A DNA stretch of 64,000 nt. Source: Paramecium octaurelia. Lineage: Eukaryota > Ciliophora > Oligohymenophorea > Peniculida > Parameciidae. Shown here one piece after another: positions 1 through 15,100 of the stretch. The stretch lies in assembly GCA_905182995.1 (NCBI GenBank), contig CAJJDP010000045.1, forward strand, positions 439,483-503,482. The letters are read 5' to 3'. Made by a program: the position numbers and the translations under genes. The first letter of the stretch is position 1; each line of letters opens with the position of its first letter. Under the pieces are notes generated by a model, which saw only the letters and a list, made by a program, of their open reading frames with translations, was not told the DNA's origin and did not search any database.

Positions 1-3000
1 GGTATTGAAAGTAACAATGTTGACAGCCCAAGCACATAATTTGGATGCAGCAAAGTTTTGTCCTTTCATTGATTCTTCATTAAATTTCTGAGCAGGATCT
101 TCAATGATTTTATTGACAGATGCCAAGATTTGTGGATCAATTTATTTACCATTGAAGTTGATGATTCTATCCAAGAATTACTAAGGGTTGTTCATGACTT
201 ATTGAGATTTCTTCCACAATTTGTCCTCAGGATCCTGCAATGTGATTTTCTCTCCTAACAATATCAAGACAGCTCTGGCAGTAGTCAACACACCAGTGGG
301 AGGTGAACCCAAAGACTTCATTTCTGTGATTTGTGGTTTCTTGATACAATCGACGGCAGCTTTGGCCTTCTCCAATGCTGGCAATGCCTTTTCCAATTCA
401 ATTCTTGCAGTCTCAGCCAATTCTTCTGCTGCCTTGGATGCTGCATTGGTCTTCTCTTCTTCCTCATTGGCAATCTTTTATTCAACCTCAGCAACGGCTG
501 ATTCCTTTCCTACCTTCTCAATGAGGATGTCAGTTTCATTCTTCTTCTTGTCGACTTCGACCATCTTGATCTTCAATTCGGCCTGTAACAATTAGACCTT
601 GCCTTGGGTATCAGCCAGAATCTACAAACCCTACTCGTATCTCTTGATTTGTTTGGAGATCTATTCTCTCTTCTCACCCAACAACTTCTTGTAATAGTCA
701 ATCAACTCCAAGAAGGATTTAGGAGTGGTGTAATTGTATCTTCTTTCCAATTGCAAGTATTTCTGATTGGCATAATCAATTGAAAGATGGACTTCAGCCA
801 TGTGAAGTGAGATGATCTTCCTCAAGTCATCAGTGTCCAATTCCACTTCCTGAATGAATCTGTATGACACATCGATGAGTGCATCTTTTGGCCAAGGATG
901 GAACCAATCGACACTGGTTGAATTGATGATACCTGGGAACTTACGAGATCTGATACGCATGGTGTCACCAACTGGAGAGAAACACAACACGACATGGAGA
1001 TTCTTTCTCATCTTGTCCAAGAAATATTAAGTGATTGCATCCAGATTGTCCAATACTCCTGTGCCCTTGGCTTCATTCCTCAATCCTTGGATCATATTGT
1101 CATAATCCTCTTTGGGGAAGAGATCGAAGATCCATCCAGAATTTAACATATCATTGATGGGAATCAAAAAGATTTCCTCCTTGATTTGAGAGTCAGTCAA
1201 AATGTAACATCTGCTTCCTGCACTTGGTTTAGCCACCTTCTTGTAGATTTCCTGTAAGTAATTTCTGAGATCATTGATTGTGAAATTGGATGTGACCACC
1301 ATCTGATCAGCCTCGTATCCCAAAATGAAGGTTGCCAATCTTGTGAGTGATTATTTACCTGAACCACCGACACCAACCAACAATGCATTACCACCTGGCA
1401 ATTCTAAAATACGAGCAATTCTGCACACGTGTTCCATGGCCTACTAGAACAACACCAAGTTCATCATGGCCTTCAATTCATTGTACTCTCTCAACTTATC
1501 ATCCAGCACTTTCCTCAATGTAGCAGCATCACAATTCGTGTATTGTTATTCATGACCGTTGTGTGCAGCAACAAAGGACGTGAACACATTTGGTTCTTCC
1601 AAGGGATTGTCCTTGTCATCTGGTTCTCCGATGTTCTTGACCAATGCATCCTTGACATAGTCTCTGAAGACCTTGATATCCTCCTCGTTGATGAATCTAT
1701 CCTCAAACACTCTCTTGGCTTCATGTGCCCACAATCTCAACATCCTGTTTGGTTGTCCCCTGTATTGATTGGGAGTAGATCTCATAATACCCTCTACGAC
1801 CTTGGCGAGTTCTCTGAAATTGAATTGATAATGGAATTTCCTGGCTGAGGGAGAATACCTGGTGTCTTTGAGAACCTTATTGAATAAGTGGATTGTGGCT
1901 TCGATCAGTTTGTCTGACAACTTATGAATTTTATCATCGAAAGTAGCCAAATGACTGTTCAAGATGGCTCCGAAGATAGTCTTGATGATTTCAGCATTGG
2001 GAGTATACATGGTGAATACTGAGAAGTTTCTTTGCAATCTCAAATCGATGATGAAAGATCCTGACTTTTGATTCAAGGCACTAAAGAACAGTAAGTCCTA
2101 GAGGAATTTTCGTTCTTCCAATTATTCTCTGTTGAACACACTTCCATAATCAACGACTTGTCTAAGCAATTGGATTGGCTATTAGGTACCATACTTATCC
2201 ACATATGGCATATTCATGTCATCAATGAAGCAAATCAAAGCCTTTCCTGTAGCACTACCGAAAGTTCTACCAGACTTCTTTTCAACCATGGACTCGATGT
2301 TCTTCTACAATGCTAATGAGTCGGTAAAGGAGGAGAAGTTAATAGTCTTGTAAGACACTTGATCGGTTTTGGTTTGACTCAAATAATCCTTGATGACAGC
2401 AGATTTACCAGTACCTGCAGATCCTACAAACAAGACACACTTCTTTCTCTTGAGATGGTAGTCCAACAAAGTTCTCAATCTGGTTGTATGGAGAGTAGCC
2501 ACGTAGATTTTGGAGAAGATGGCTTCGTCAGTGGCAGTATAAGGCACCACTCTACCCTACCAATGAGTCCATTTCTATTCAGCAAAATCGAAGTAATAAT
2601 CGAAACACATTCCTTGTTCTGGCATTCTGACTTTGGCTGCAGCCTTCCACACTGAGTTGAAATCCTTCATGTCCTTCTCATCATCTTGTCCTCCTCCGAA
2701 ACAACCACCAATGGCCCACATTCCTGCATAAATGAAATAGGCTTCGTAAATCATTTTCTAATCATCTTCCTTCATTCCTGAGATCTTTGTGTAATCGATC
2801 TCCAAAAGCAAAGCATCCAAGATCATACAGATAGTCATCACTTGGGCGATGTCCACTTAAGGAACAATGAGTCTGACCTTGCTCTTGTCTCTAATGTCTG
2901 GGTTGGTCTCAAAGTACTATTGGAAACATCTGTAAAACACTGACTTGGCAATGTCATCAATGGGAGGTGATTAAGGCACTTGTCCCATCAATCCTTCTCT

Positions 3001-6000
3001 TTTCACTACACACTTCTCGAATGATCTTTCCAACCAACTGTTCATATATGGCATCCAACCGATATCTGTCTCATTGATGAACAAGACACCACCTCTTGAT
3101 ACTGTAGCAGGAGTAGCATTCTTAAGATTGGAAACTTCGAACAACAATCTCATTGAAGGAGTCAAAGGAATACGATCGTTGGACACTAATGTAAGCACCT
3201 TATTGTCGTCCATGACTGTGTTCAAGGATTCAATCCATTCAGGATCGATATCACCATCCAAAATTGACCACTTGTGCAAGTGACTCTACTTGTATTTCTC
3301 CTCGCATTTGTTCTGGTTCTTCATAATCATACTCAACACACCATTCTTCCACTCCTTTGTCTTTGTGTAGCATCCGAACAACTCGTCTGATGTCACAGCC
3401 TTTGGATTCAATGTATCCAATTCGAAATCCTCTCCTCTATTGTAATGAGTCTTTGCCAATGTCTTCCATACACTTGTCTTACCACAACCTGGTGGACCTA
3501 TCACAAACACACAATGTCTCACTTCCAATATCTCAGCCAATTGCACCACCTTCAAAACAAACATCTCTTCAGCCACCAATCCCATATCTTATTTGGTTGT
3601 CTCAACCACAATTCTCTTCAACTCAGGATTTGTCTTGCTCTCACATTCAATTCGAGGGAACAAATCTCCTATCAAACCCAAAAAGATTGGCTTGTCATCT
3701 GTGACGATCTTTGGCATATTGAAATCTCTCAGAGCTCTCATCAACAATGGATCCTCAGCTATTTATGGATCAGCTCTCTTCAATTTACCAGCTTGTCTCA
3801 ACACTGACTTTACTGCTCTCAGACCCCAATCGTAATGTCTAGCCTTTGATAACAATTCTCTTGACAACATGTACAGAGACACGAACTTTCTACTCAAAGC
3901 TCTTGCTTATTAGAAACCTTCAGACATAAGCATATTCTCGCAAATCAATACCAAATCTGGCACAACCATAGCGCATGATCTGAACAAGGCTTTCAAATTC
4001 TCAGGCAATTCAGTTCTACCTGCATATCCTGGATTCATAGTGATGAAGAATCCCACTGTGTCCTAAATTGAGATTTCTCCTTCTTCCATAAATATCAACT
4101 TGGGCTTCTTTTCCTTCAATGCATCCAAAATGGTCTTCACTTGAGTACTGATGACAGACAACACTTCTATGGCAATTCTATTGAACTCATCGAAACATCC
4201 CCAAGCTCCTGATTGAGACAAACCCATAAAGATCTAAGCCATTGAGTCCTTACCCATCTGATCTGAACAATTAAACACCATGACTGGCAATCCTACTGCT
4301 CTACCCAAATCTTTAGTTGTTTCAGTTTTACCAGTACCAGCTGGACCTGCTGGTGCACCACCCATTGTAAGATTCAATGCTTATGTCAATGTTATATAAC
4401 ATCTATCTGTTAAAGGAGTAATGACCAATCTCAATGCATTACCAACATACTCGTATGAATAGAATCTGAACCAATCCACAATTCTAATAATACACTTTGA
4501 TTTATCTCTTTCTTTTTCCCACTTGAATCTCAATGCCTATCTTAAATGCATATCATTGTCCTTGTTATCCCAATAGAATTTCAATTGTGACAACCAAGCA
4601 AAGGACTCCAACTCTTAAGTTTTCTAAATGCAAAACTTCTCAACGACATCTCTTGAATGCACATCAATTGTAATAATGTTGATGATCTTCATACGTTCCA
4701 AGATTTCCAAATTACCTCTGACCTTCTTAATCAAATTATCAATACGAACTTCAATCAATTTCAAACATTCTTTCATAGCTGTCTCAGCACCACCAGCCAA
4801 ATCTTCAAAGGCTCTAGTCACATCTTCAGTCCATACGATTTATGTTGTCAACAATGCAATTTAAGCACAATAATTTTTAACCCAATCCTCTCTTGGATTG
4901 TCACCACTTTCCCAATTCTCTGATGTCTCCTTTGCCTTCTCCAATATTTCCTCCAATGTCTCTCTCATCTTGTATTCCAAAGATGACAACCAGTGTTCAA
5001 CTGCTCCTACGCATTCGAAATTTGATGAAAATGGCACCTTCTCATCGTCCTTAGAAATCATACTGTGAGTGCTTCTTGGAACATCATTTGGATTCTTGGA
5101 GGGTTCAAAACTGAGAGTCTTCATACCATCGAAACAATCACCCAAGAATTCACAGACCTTGGGAGGGTTCTAACCATTTGACAAGATAGTCAATAGAGAT
5201 TGATTGGACAAGAAATAGAATCTAGGGAATGCCTTCTTCTTCTATTCCAAATAATCATTCAAAGCCTTTTCACACTTCTTGATGTTCAAACTCATAGCAA
5301 CCAATTGATCCTTTCTTTCATTAATGCATGCTTCAATTACCAATGGATTGGCTGCCACTTCAGTCATGAGTTCTCTGAATTCTTTGTCAACAGCTTCAAA
5401 CACTTTGGTGTCTTCTGGCAATTACATTCTAATATCCTCAGATCCAATGAAGATGTTCACCAAGGTCTTCCAATTCTTCTAAACCTTCAACCATTCACCA
5501 ACAACTGAGTCAACTCTACCCAACTTCTCTCTCCAATCTTCCACTGTGTTGTAAAAGAATTCAACATATTTACCCTATCCTTTCATACCCATCAAATCAA
5601 GAGAGTGCTAATCCAACATTTCCATCATGTTGTCCAAGGGCAAAAAGACCTTAGTCTCCTTGTAATCTTCGAATTCAAAGATTTATTTCAACCAAGCTGT
5701 CTCAATCATCTTCAACTTCTTTTCAATCTTGGCTTCCTTTGATGCCACTTCCACGACTTCATTGATTTGAGCATCAAATTTATACAATTACAAAGCAAGA
5801 ATGTCATCAAACAAGAATGTCATTGCTTTGTGTTCAAATTTGCTCTTGGTCATGTCCTTAACTTGACTCCAATGTCTATCCTCCATAAATTCACTGTGTA
5901 AGGCTGAGACCAATGGCAACACAACTGACATATTCTTGACCTTATCAACAATTGCATTGTATCCCTTGAAATTCTTGACTTCCTTTGGTAAGTTCTTCAG

Positions 6001-9000
6001 TTGATTTCCCAAGACTTTATTGGACTCCAACAACACATCAGCCTTGATCTATCTGAATGGTTTGGATTTCCAATCATTGTATTGATAATTCACCATTGAA
6101 ATGGCATCCCACATTATCTTCAATGACTTCAAGTCGACATTTGTTTCTCTCAATTGTTTGTAGCCACTCTTCTCCAATTCAAACAATTTCTCCAATTGAT
6201 TGTAATCTGCAGCCTCCTTCTCCATCTACAACAACTTCTTGTAGTACTCATCAATGGTGACGTAGGAATACAGTATTTGATCCATCTTCATGTCATCATG
6301 ATAACTGTAGGGTAGATTATTTAGAGTATCATTTCTGAAGTCTGACACCTTCTTCTAGAATTCATCTAATTTCTTCTTGATGTTGATGGTTTCCTGAGTT
6401 TGCAATGGCAAGATTTCAGCCTTGATCTTGAACACCTTCTGAGTTGTCTCATTAAATTGAGTGAAGGCATTGTCAATGCTCTAAACTGGATCCTCCTCTC
6501 CTTTCTCCATAATTTGAACTCCATGCTTCTTCAACTTATTGACCATCTCCTTCATTCTAACTACGATTCCTTCACATTTGTGTTCTACATCCTTGACATC
6601 TGAGATCACTCTCATGACCTTCATTAACAAGTCTCTGTTTCCAGCATTCTCCTCACTTGCTGGGTTCTCTTTGATTCCCTCATTTGTTCTTTGGATGAAT
6701 CCTTTGAGATTCTTCAAAGTGGTCTTGAATTGCACAACCAAAAACTCAGTGTACACCTTAATTTATTGACTGACCTTGTTTTCAAGAGCACTCTTCAATG
6801 GTTGTAGATTGATTCTCAACCATGATATTTCATATGGAGTCAAAATTCTGTTGATTTCTTATTGAATGTTCTTCAAGGTTGTGATCTTATCGTCAAACAA
6901 ATCCAACTTGGGAATCTTTATTCTACAACCTTGTAACAAGGGATTTTGGGATTGATCCTCATCTTCAGGAGCATCTTTGGGTTCATTCTTTAACATGAAG
7001 TCTTCGAAAGCCTACTTAGGATCTTCCAACCAAAGGTAACTGTAAGTCATATAAGATTATTTGAAGGATCGAGTCTCCTCTTCAATTTGATCCAAATTAA
7101 GGTTGATTGCTTGAACCACCTCTTTGATTTCAAAGTACTCTCTAATTTCTGGCAAATAATCACCAAAAGGATTGGCTGAATCCAATCTTTGGAATTGACC
7201 TGCAATGTAGAACATATCATTGGCCCATCCTCTGATTGTGTTACGAACACTTTGTCCCTGTGTAGACTCTTCAATTTCAGGCTCATATTGAATACCCACA
7301 TTTCTAAACAATTCCAACTTGATGTCAAACAAGGGTGCAATTTCGTGCTTCTTGATGTATTGTGGATTGATCTACTCATTCATGTGAGTCAAAGCAGTGA
7401 TGATGGCTCTGGCCAAACCATTAATGACTATTGAGTTCAAATAATATTGGTAATTTATCCAAGCCTATTGCTTCTTATCAACCTTGACTTGATCAAGGAC
7501 TTCCTTCACAAGCTTATTAATTGAGGTTCCGTTATCTTTAACTATGGACAACTTGTTCTAAACAACAGCCTTCAAGAATTGATCATAATCATCTGGAGAC
7601 ATTGGCTTGTTTTTTCTCTCGATAATCTTGGTGTTGAACTTCTCCAAAGCCTACTCTATCTTTTTGAGAGTCTCCTTCATCTTTTGCACTATCTAATGCA
7701 ATTCATCAACAGTTGCCTTTGCTGTCTCAATGAACTTGTTAATGTCATTACTCTTCCACTTGTAATGCTCAATACCTGGTTTCAATACTTCATCCATCTT
7801 CTCAATTCTATTCTTGATCAAGGGCTCTTCCATTGGATGCAACTGAGTTACAATGAAGTTATGATTCTCAACAATCATCTCCAATTACACAATGTACTCT
7901 CTGAAAGTGTCATTCTTAGAGTACAACTCTGAGGCAGACTCAGGAACTGGCTACTCGAGCAATGTGAAATACTTCACTTCCCTGAGCAATCTAACTAACG
8001 CTGGATCGAAATTAACTCTCAACAATCCATTCTCATCCTTTGACAATAAGGGTTGCTTCTACTTCTCTTCAGACACCTTTCCTACCTCTTATTCCCAACT
8101 CAAAATCTTTGTTTGCTCGTAATCTTTTATTTGTTTTGTGATTGATTGGTATAACTTCAATACATCCTTATATTCTTCTCTCTCTGTTATACCCTGTCCT
8201 AATTGTGCCAACTTATCTAAGGGTTCAGTGATTCTATCTCTGAGTCCCTTGCACCACATCAATGCTCCTGCAATGGGAGGCATGTTGTTATAAATCGGAG
8301 CTCTTTCATGCAATTTATCTACCAATTCATAACCTTCCAAAAATATCTATTGAACTTATTTCAAGTCTTATTTGTACATATCTAATAATACTATATGCTT
8401 TTTCTCCAACTCATCCTAGATTATTGGTCTTGATAACAGACCTTCAAAACTATCCAATAATTTAAATCTTCCGTGTAATGTATCGTAATCATCAAATCCT
8501 TATGTGATTACTGATGCCAATCTTCTTTCTAATTCCTTTATCTTTGATCTGAATTCATAAAAACTATCATCAAATTCCTTTTGTGTAATATCCATAATAT
8601 CATATTTAACTTGTTAGAATTGCTCCACTGCTTTCTAAAACTCAACAAAAATCTATTGAACTGACTCTGTCAATGTCTTTCCCTTTGTACCACCAAGATC
8701 AATCTTGGCTAATTTGTTGAACTGAACTATTGTGTTAGTCAAATGTAAGATATCATGACATCTCTCCAAAAAGGAATCCAATCTAACAAACAATGCATTT
8801 GTTGTCAACTTCCAATGTCCCTCTGCCTTTGCCTTGTATTCAAAGTAAGCATCCTTGAACTTTGTGCATACATCAATTGTAATTTGCAATTTTTCACATG
8901 CCTCAAATGTTTCTTCTGAACTAATCATTTAGAATATCATCGGTCCGTTAACGAAGTCTTGAGCTTTGGTGATGATGGCATTGCATATCTCTCTAATCAA

Positions 9001-9934
9001 AACCACTAGTCTTGGAGGTGTATTATAGAACTTGGAATTCTTCCAAATCAAGAGAATTCTGTGCATTATTGGAATGAACAACTCATGTAAGGCCTAGAAG
9101 TCTCCACCTGTATCTTGTAGTCTTTAGAAGGGATCCTTCAATAAATCTAAAAATTTATTATTGTCATTGGCTTCCTCTCTTGCCTTCGTTACTTCCCTTT
9201 GTAATTTTGAAAATGGATTTGTGTAAGTTGACTTGTTCACTTCCAAAAATCTTAAAATCTTAATGACTTCAGATCCTTCCAATTGCTCCTTAATGCTATT
9301 GAGATTGGCAGCTTTGTTCTCCCAAAACTTCAATTCCACCAAAGGTCCTGGATTGTGGCCGTTTTTCAAAGCTTATTCTGGCTCCAACTTCAAAACATTC
9401 TTTATTTACTTCGTCCATGTTATTATTGAACTTTCATATACATGAGCTTTGTCTTTGGCAGGAGTTGAATCTGATTAGGTTAACTTGTGTGATGGGATTG
9501 GCTTTTAAAAATATTTAAAAAAAGTACCAATTTGGTTCTTCCTTCGATCTGTCCTATCATTACGTAAACTTGGGCAACGTATGCGTTGAACTTCTCCATC
9601 AAGTCCTTTGCTACCAAGTCTGTCCATCCCTATTGATTGCTTGGATTCTAGAGAATTGGACTCATTATTTCATAGAAGGTTGAATACAAATGCTCCAAAA
9701 TCTAAAATAACTTAAGATTGTTACATTTCTTGTCAATTCCAAAAACACAATATTTTGAGTGATATTCTATACTGACAGTGGGCTCTCTGATATTTTGAGT
9801 GCGATCAGTCCCTTCTTTCTGAACTTATCTGGATGAGGAACATCAGAAAATAATGTAACAGACTCCGCACCAGATTGAATGGCAAATACAGCCATCATGT
9901 TACTTTCATCCTTCATTAGTCGGTCAAACACCAT
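1..9934 (-). CDS. Axonemal dynein heavy chain, outer-arm beta type (C-terminus beyond the left edge)
   Basis: Motor subunit of the ciliary outer dynein arm; hydrolyses ATP to slide doublet microtubules. Reading TAA/TAG as Gln gives about 3,290 residues: tail and linker, then AAA1 (P-loop [10 protein letters not shown] near residue 1850, followed by [20 protein letters not shown]), AAA2 (GPPGCGKTS near 2130), AAA3 (GSAGTGKSA near 2490), AAA4 (GVGGSGKQSL near 2840), first stalk helix and the microtubule-binding region. AAA5, AAA6 and the C-terminal domain lie outside the window. [14 protein letters not shown] before the stalk and [18 protein letters not shown] in AAA2 are typical of the DNAH9/11/17 (Chlamydomonas beta) group. 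The start at 9934 is the first ATG after an in-frame TGA. Two small introns near the 5' end are likely: 9729-9748 (20 nt) and 9502-9527 (26 nt). Subclass is by remembered family motifs, not by a tree. Confidence 0.95.
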
Positions 9935-11107
9935 TCTAATTTATTAAAACACATGTATTACTTATTATCTTCAGTTTCAAAAGATTTCTTGAATTTGTCT
10001 TATTAAAGAGAGTTTCTTATGTTGAATGAGCAAGCAAGACGATATATAAAATAATCTTCCTTGCTTTTTAGAGGCTCTTAGTCACCCATTCAAAAATAGT
10101 AAAATTATTTGAAAAATAAATAATATCCTTAATTCATTAGGAAGTTATGCTTTTAATCAGGCAAACGGGGTTTATAATTAATTATCATATTAAGAAATAA
10201 AAATTATCATTAATATTATATTCTTGATCGATCCACCCTTCTAAGCCAACCCCTTCCGCCTTTTTTACTCTAATTGAGTGCTGAGATTACAATACTGCCC
10301 CCAAATGACAATGGAGTCACGATTCCATACTCATAAAACAGGATACTTAACAAAGAAAACCATTATCTTATTTTATAATATAAATATTATCTTAACTTCT
10401 ATTTCTTTCTATATTTTAAACTGTGCGAACAGACTATTAAATTAAAATAAAATCCAACACCATTTATTTTTATTAAAATTCAATTAAATAGCTTTAGACA
10501 ATCCTTTTTCCTAAAACAGTTTCATTTGAATCCTCCTAATTTGAAATTAGATGATTTTTAAAGCTTACTACCCAATACTATCGAATCTATTCTCTTATTT
10601 CACTTAACCACATCCTAAAGCCAATTCCAAAATTATCATTGCCTCAATGACATTTCAAACAACACATCAACATTCATTTGAAAAACTAATTTTTTTTAAT
10701 TATCTTTGAAACACATTTCCAATTGTTTTTTAATTTTTATTAAATCAAATATTTTCTATTCTTCTCAATTTCCATCCATGATTATCAATATCCATAAATA
10801 ATTGATATCAAATCTACTCCTAATTCTGTTATACTAATAAAATAAATTGCAGCAAGTTCATCTCTTTAATCAAAAGTTTCCTGACAAACGCTAAATTTAA
10901 AAATCCTTTTAGTGTCATTGAAGGTAGCTTGCTGAATGTTCGGAACTACCTCAAATAAATTATTGATTCATTTCATTATTTTTAATTATAAATAGTAAAA
11001 ATTTCAATAAAAATTATATACTTTTGACAAGTTTTTGTGTTTTAACAGAAGAAAGTAACAGAAATTATTTCAATTTTTTTTATAAGCCAAAATAAATTTA
11101 AAATTGT
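9935..11107. other. Intergenic spacer between the dynein and eIF1A genes
   Basis: AT-rich, with TGA frequent in all frames. An 80-codon plus-strand frame at 10311 has unremarkable composition and resembles nothing I know. A short inverted repeat (AGGTAG at 10922 with CTACCT at 10946) sits in a slightly less AT-rich patch, too weak to call an RNA gene. It should hold the dynein promoter and the eIF1A 3' end. Confidence 0.5.
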
Positions 11108-11700
11108 TCAAATATCGTCGATATCTTTCTTGGTTATTTTTTCTTTATTATCTTTGACGGGTGCTTATGGTTTTTATGGTTGTGGTTTTTATGGCTATTA
11201 TTTTTATGGTTATTTTGGTTCAGAGTCAGAGCTATCGTCAGAATCGCTATCACTTATATCCGAATCAGAACTTGAAGATTCTTCCTTATTAACAAATACA
11301 ACATTATCTCCAATATTATCACCTCCTCCTTCTTCTAAGTTCTTAAGGGTATAATAAACTATATTACTTCTGGGATTTCTTTAAGATTTTTCAATTATTT
11401 GATTTCTTCAGGGAAATATTTATATACAACATCGCACTTTTCATCTTAAAATTCTCTCAATGCAACAAGCACAATATCACCATTTTAAATCCAAACCTTA
11501 CGTCTCATTTTTCCTCTGATGTGTCCAAGTCTTTATTTACTATCACCCAAACATACACAGATCAATCTTCCACTACCCAACAGTTTTATAACTTAAGCAT
11601 AATCCTGTCCATCCTCTTTTGTCTCCAATTATCTCTTGGTTAAATTCTCATTTTTTCCTCTTCTATAGTTCTTACCTCCTCTTCCCTTATTTTTGGGCAT
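11108..11700 (-). CDS. Translation initiation factor eIF1A
   Basis: Helps load initiator tRNA on the 40S subunit and scan for AUG. Begins MPKNKGRGGKNYRRGKNE, the basic N-terminal tail of eIF1A, followed by the OB-fold (LICVCLGDSKQRLGHIRGKM, then VWIQNGDIVLVALREFQ) and an acidic C-terminal tail (SSSSDSDISDSDSDDSSDSE). A 26-nt intron lies at 11342-11367; removing it gives exactly 188 codons plus TGA. Beyond the usual acidic end is a 45-residue-odd extension: a Pro-Gln-Lys run (PQKQQPQKPQPQKPQ) then a Lys/Asp-rich end. The orthologue call rests on the N-tail and OB-fold and is firm. Confidence 0.95.
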
Positions 11701-12101
11701 TATTTAAAATTTAATCTTTAATAAATTTTTTTATTTTTTTCTACTCTCTAAAGTTGATATATATACAATTAGCTTAATATGATCTTAATGTTGATAATAT
11801 GGATAAAATTAATTATAAATACAATAAGATTAAAAATTATTGTTGTTAAATTATATTTAAACAAGATATATTTTTATTGATAAAGATTAATAACCTCCTT
11901 TTATTGTGCATCTTATTTGTAACTGTAATTAGATCTATGGCTGAATTAAGCCTTGAAACCTTCAATTCCTCAGATTTATAATTACGAGCAGTGTGACATT
12001 TAATTTAAATCGAATAGTCTCAGCAACAACATTTTGATATCAATTTAATTAATATATTAACAACATAAATTAAATTTAATCTCTTAAGTTATTATTATTA
12101 A
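11701..12101. other. Intergenic spacer
   Basis: Very AT-rich, between the eIF1A start and the 3' end of the LRR gene on the same strand. A patch at about 11890-12000 is less AT-rich and contains a small hairpin (GGCT-GAATTA-AGCC near 11939), but I cannot assign an RNA family. No reading frame of note. Confidence 0.4.
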
Positions 12102-15100
12102 TCATATATTATATTTAAATTTAGGAAGATAATTACTTAAAGGTGACTGAGGTGCGTCCTAGTTTGGTAAATCAGAGTAAGAAGAAAAATCTAAATATTA
12201 GATGATTTTATACTTAATTAATCTATATTTGAATGTTATTTGCTTAATAAAATTTCTTATTCTTCTTCCTCGATCTAATCTATTTCTTGAATTTTATTTT
12301 AGATTTTAATTTCTCTGCGTTATTCTAATTCTTTTGAGAACTAACTTTGCTATTATTATTTAACTTTTAATTCGAATTCAATGTTCTACAAGTTCTATTC
12401 TATTTAAATGTTTTGCGGTGTGACAAATTACTGTTTATTTTATTAGAACCTCTTTATTGCCAATGCTTAATTAAACCCATTTTACTTTACAACAGCAGGT
12501 CTTACAGTTAGAATCTTAAAAAGGGATACGATTATCGAGATTATACATTTTAAAAAGAGAAAGGCCATCCATATTCGCAAGGTTGGCCATTTTGGATCGA
12601 TAAAAGTTGTAAAATCAACTATATGATTACTTCGGGAGAAACTCCAAATAAATATGAATAATATTAACTCTATCAAGAACACCCTATATGTTTCGATAAT
12701 GATTTCATAATTAACTTTTATTGTTTTTGTTAATTGATATCCTTAAACTGGGCATAAAGTAACTAAGACATCACTTGAAACAAAATAATTTTAGTAATAG
12801 AAATTTCTTTACAACAAGGATAAATATTTGGCTTGATCATCACTTGGATTAGCAGATATAAATTTGATTAAATTTATTAAGGTAATAATAAATGAGTCAG
12901 CAAACCTTGCAAATATCACAATGCTAAAGAGGATCTGAAATTTAGAAATGTTTTCATCTACAATATCATCACTCAAACTCATTAAAGAAGCTAAAAACAG
13001 TCTTTCAGCTAATGTGCTTGACTTACTAAAAATGGAGTAAATCATTAAAAAGATTTCCCTTTTATGCGGAAATTTGGCTCTTAAATGTTCCAACATTTTT
13101 GGATGTATGATTTGCAATGCAGGTTATATTTTTCTTCTTAAAGCCACAGTTAAGACTAATTGTAATATTTCGATAATCAATATTGTTCCCACTATTATAA
13201 AAGTGTAAGTTAAATCTGTGTAAATAGCGCTGGTTATTTCTTTATTCTTTTCGCCTTTAAAGATAGAGCTCTGATTCTTACCTTTTACTTATATAAATAA
13301 TTTGAAAAACTATGAAATGTTTACCATAATAAATCCAAACCAAAATAGAAAAACTAATATCTTAATATTGATATTGTTCCTTCGAAATTTACCAATAAAC
13401 AGAGTGCTTACTATAAAAACCTAAGGCTCAATCAAGTCTAAATACTTCATCAGTTTATTAACCTTATGAATTAGCCATGATCCTAACATACCTCCAAATA
13501 GTTTTTAAGTTTGTTTTTCAGAATTTTCTTGCTGCTATAAAGGATGCTATTTTTTCAAATTTTATTTTGACTAACGCAAAAGATAATTCCTCAGTCGTAA
13601 CGTTAAATAACGCAGTAGCCCATCATCAAATAATTTTCTAGTTTCTTGAGTATCACTTATATGTAAAGCTTTTAATTAATGCTTCTCATAACTGTAATCA
13701 AATAGATGAAAAAATAAATATACCTTCCCATACATAGTAATACATGGATTATCTGAAACATCAATAAATTCTATGAACCCCAAAAGTGGATAATATTTAC
13801 CAAACGATTCACAAAATTTATCAGTGAGATTTGATTTTGACAATTGAATTTCTTTTAAAAAGGAAGGCAACGATGATTAATCTAAACGATACTTTTGACA
13901 GATTCTAGTATATTGCTCTAAAATATTATCTGCATCCTCATCATCTAAGTTGGACCAAATATTATCTATAAATAAGTTCTTTTAAAACGATAGAATTTAA
14001 GCTAATATTTTTAAACCTTATTTCTTAAAGTCATTATCTCTTAACAATAAGAACTCAATGGACCATTTTTGATTCTTTAACTAATCTAATTTAATAGCAA
14101 ACTCGTCTCCTATTTTATTACTGCTAATATTTATTGTTTTAATTGTTTATGTAGAGAAAATTCCCTCCAGAATTTAAATCATTCCTTTACTTGTTAATAA
14201 ATTTTGTTAAAGATATAACTCCTATAATTAAGTAGATTAAATTATAGTTTGTTGTAATAAATCTCCAACGGAATCATCCAATTGATTATTGCTTAAGGAT
14301 AGACTTATGATATGAGAAAATAAAAAATATTCCTTATAAATTTGATGCACTTTCACTAGATTTTAAAAAAAACTCATTTGTAACTTACAACTCGATAAGT
14401 TGAGTTGTTTTATGATGGCAACTAACTTTGATTTATTTTGAAATGTTGTAGGTGTAAAAAATTAAATTAATTCTTTCTCTCCTAAGGGATTATCAGATAA
14501 ATTTAGCTCTTCAAATGATATAGTATTATATTGTGAGACAGCTGCAAATTTGCTGCTACATAAATTATCTACAATGTTATTATTAGCTATTGATATTCTT
14601 CTCAGTGCGAGATTCTTAGAAATAGCTAAGCCTAGTGGTTCTAAATTAATTTTTCCTAAATTGCATTTATTCAGAAATAAATGTTAAATAGTTCTATTGC
14701 CTGCAACTCCAATACACAATTCATCGAGCCATTCTTATCGTAATACATTTTCACTAAGATCTAGTGTGATCAACTAGAATAATGAAATTGGTTACACTGC
14801 AATTATTTGGGCTCAAAATCCATTCTTTGAAATTACAGAAGGACTCTCCTGAAAATGTAACTTAATTAAGCTTTAATATTTTCAAGTTAGACAATGCATT
14901 TAATATTGCTACAGTTTTATTAAGATCCACATAAATTAATGGGTTGTACGTCATACTTAACATTTATAATTTTTTACATTTTAGCAATTACTATCCAAAT
15001 TTTTCATAATCATTCAATCTGAAACTGCATCGATTTAGAGAGATCCCTACAATATTCCTTGTTTATTTTTTAGTGATATTTATAAGATTTTTAAAATTTG

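Noticed and set aside
221-595. Plus-strand frames across 221-9445, inside the first dynein gene.
   Set aside because: They are antisense shadows of a conserved motor protein and have no family features of their own.
10311-10550. 80-codon plus-strand frame starting MESRFHTHKTGYL.
   Set aside because: Low-complexity composition, no motif, and likely by chance with one stop codon in AT-rich DNA.
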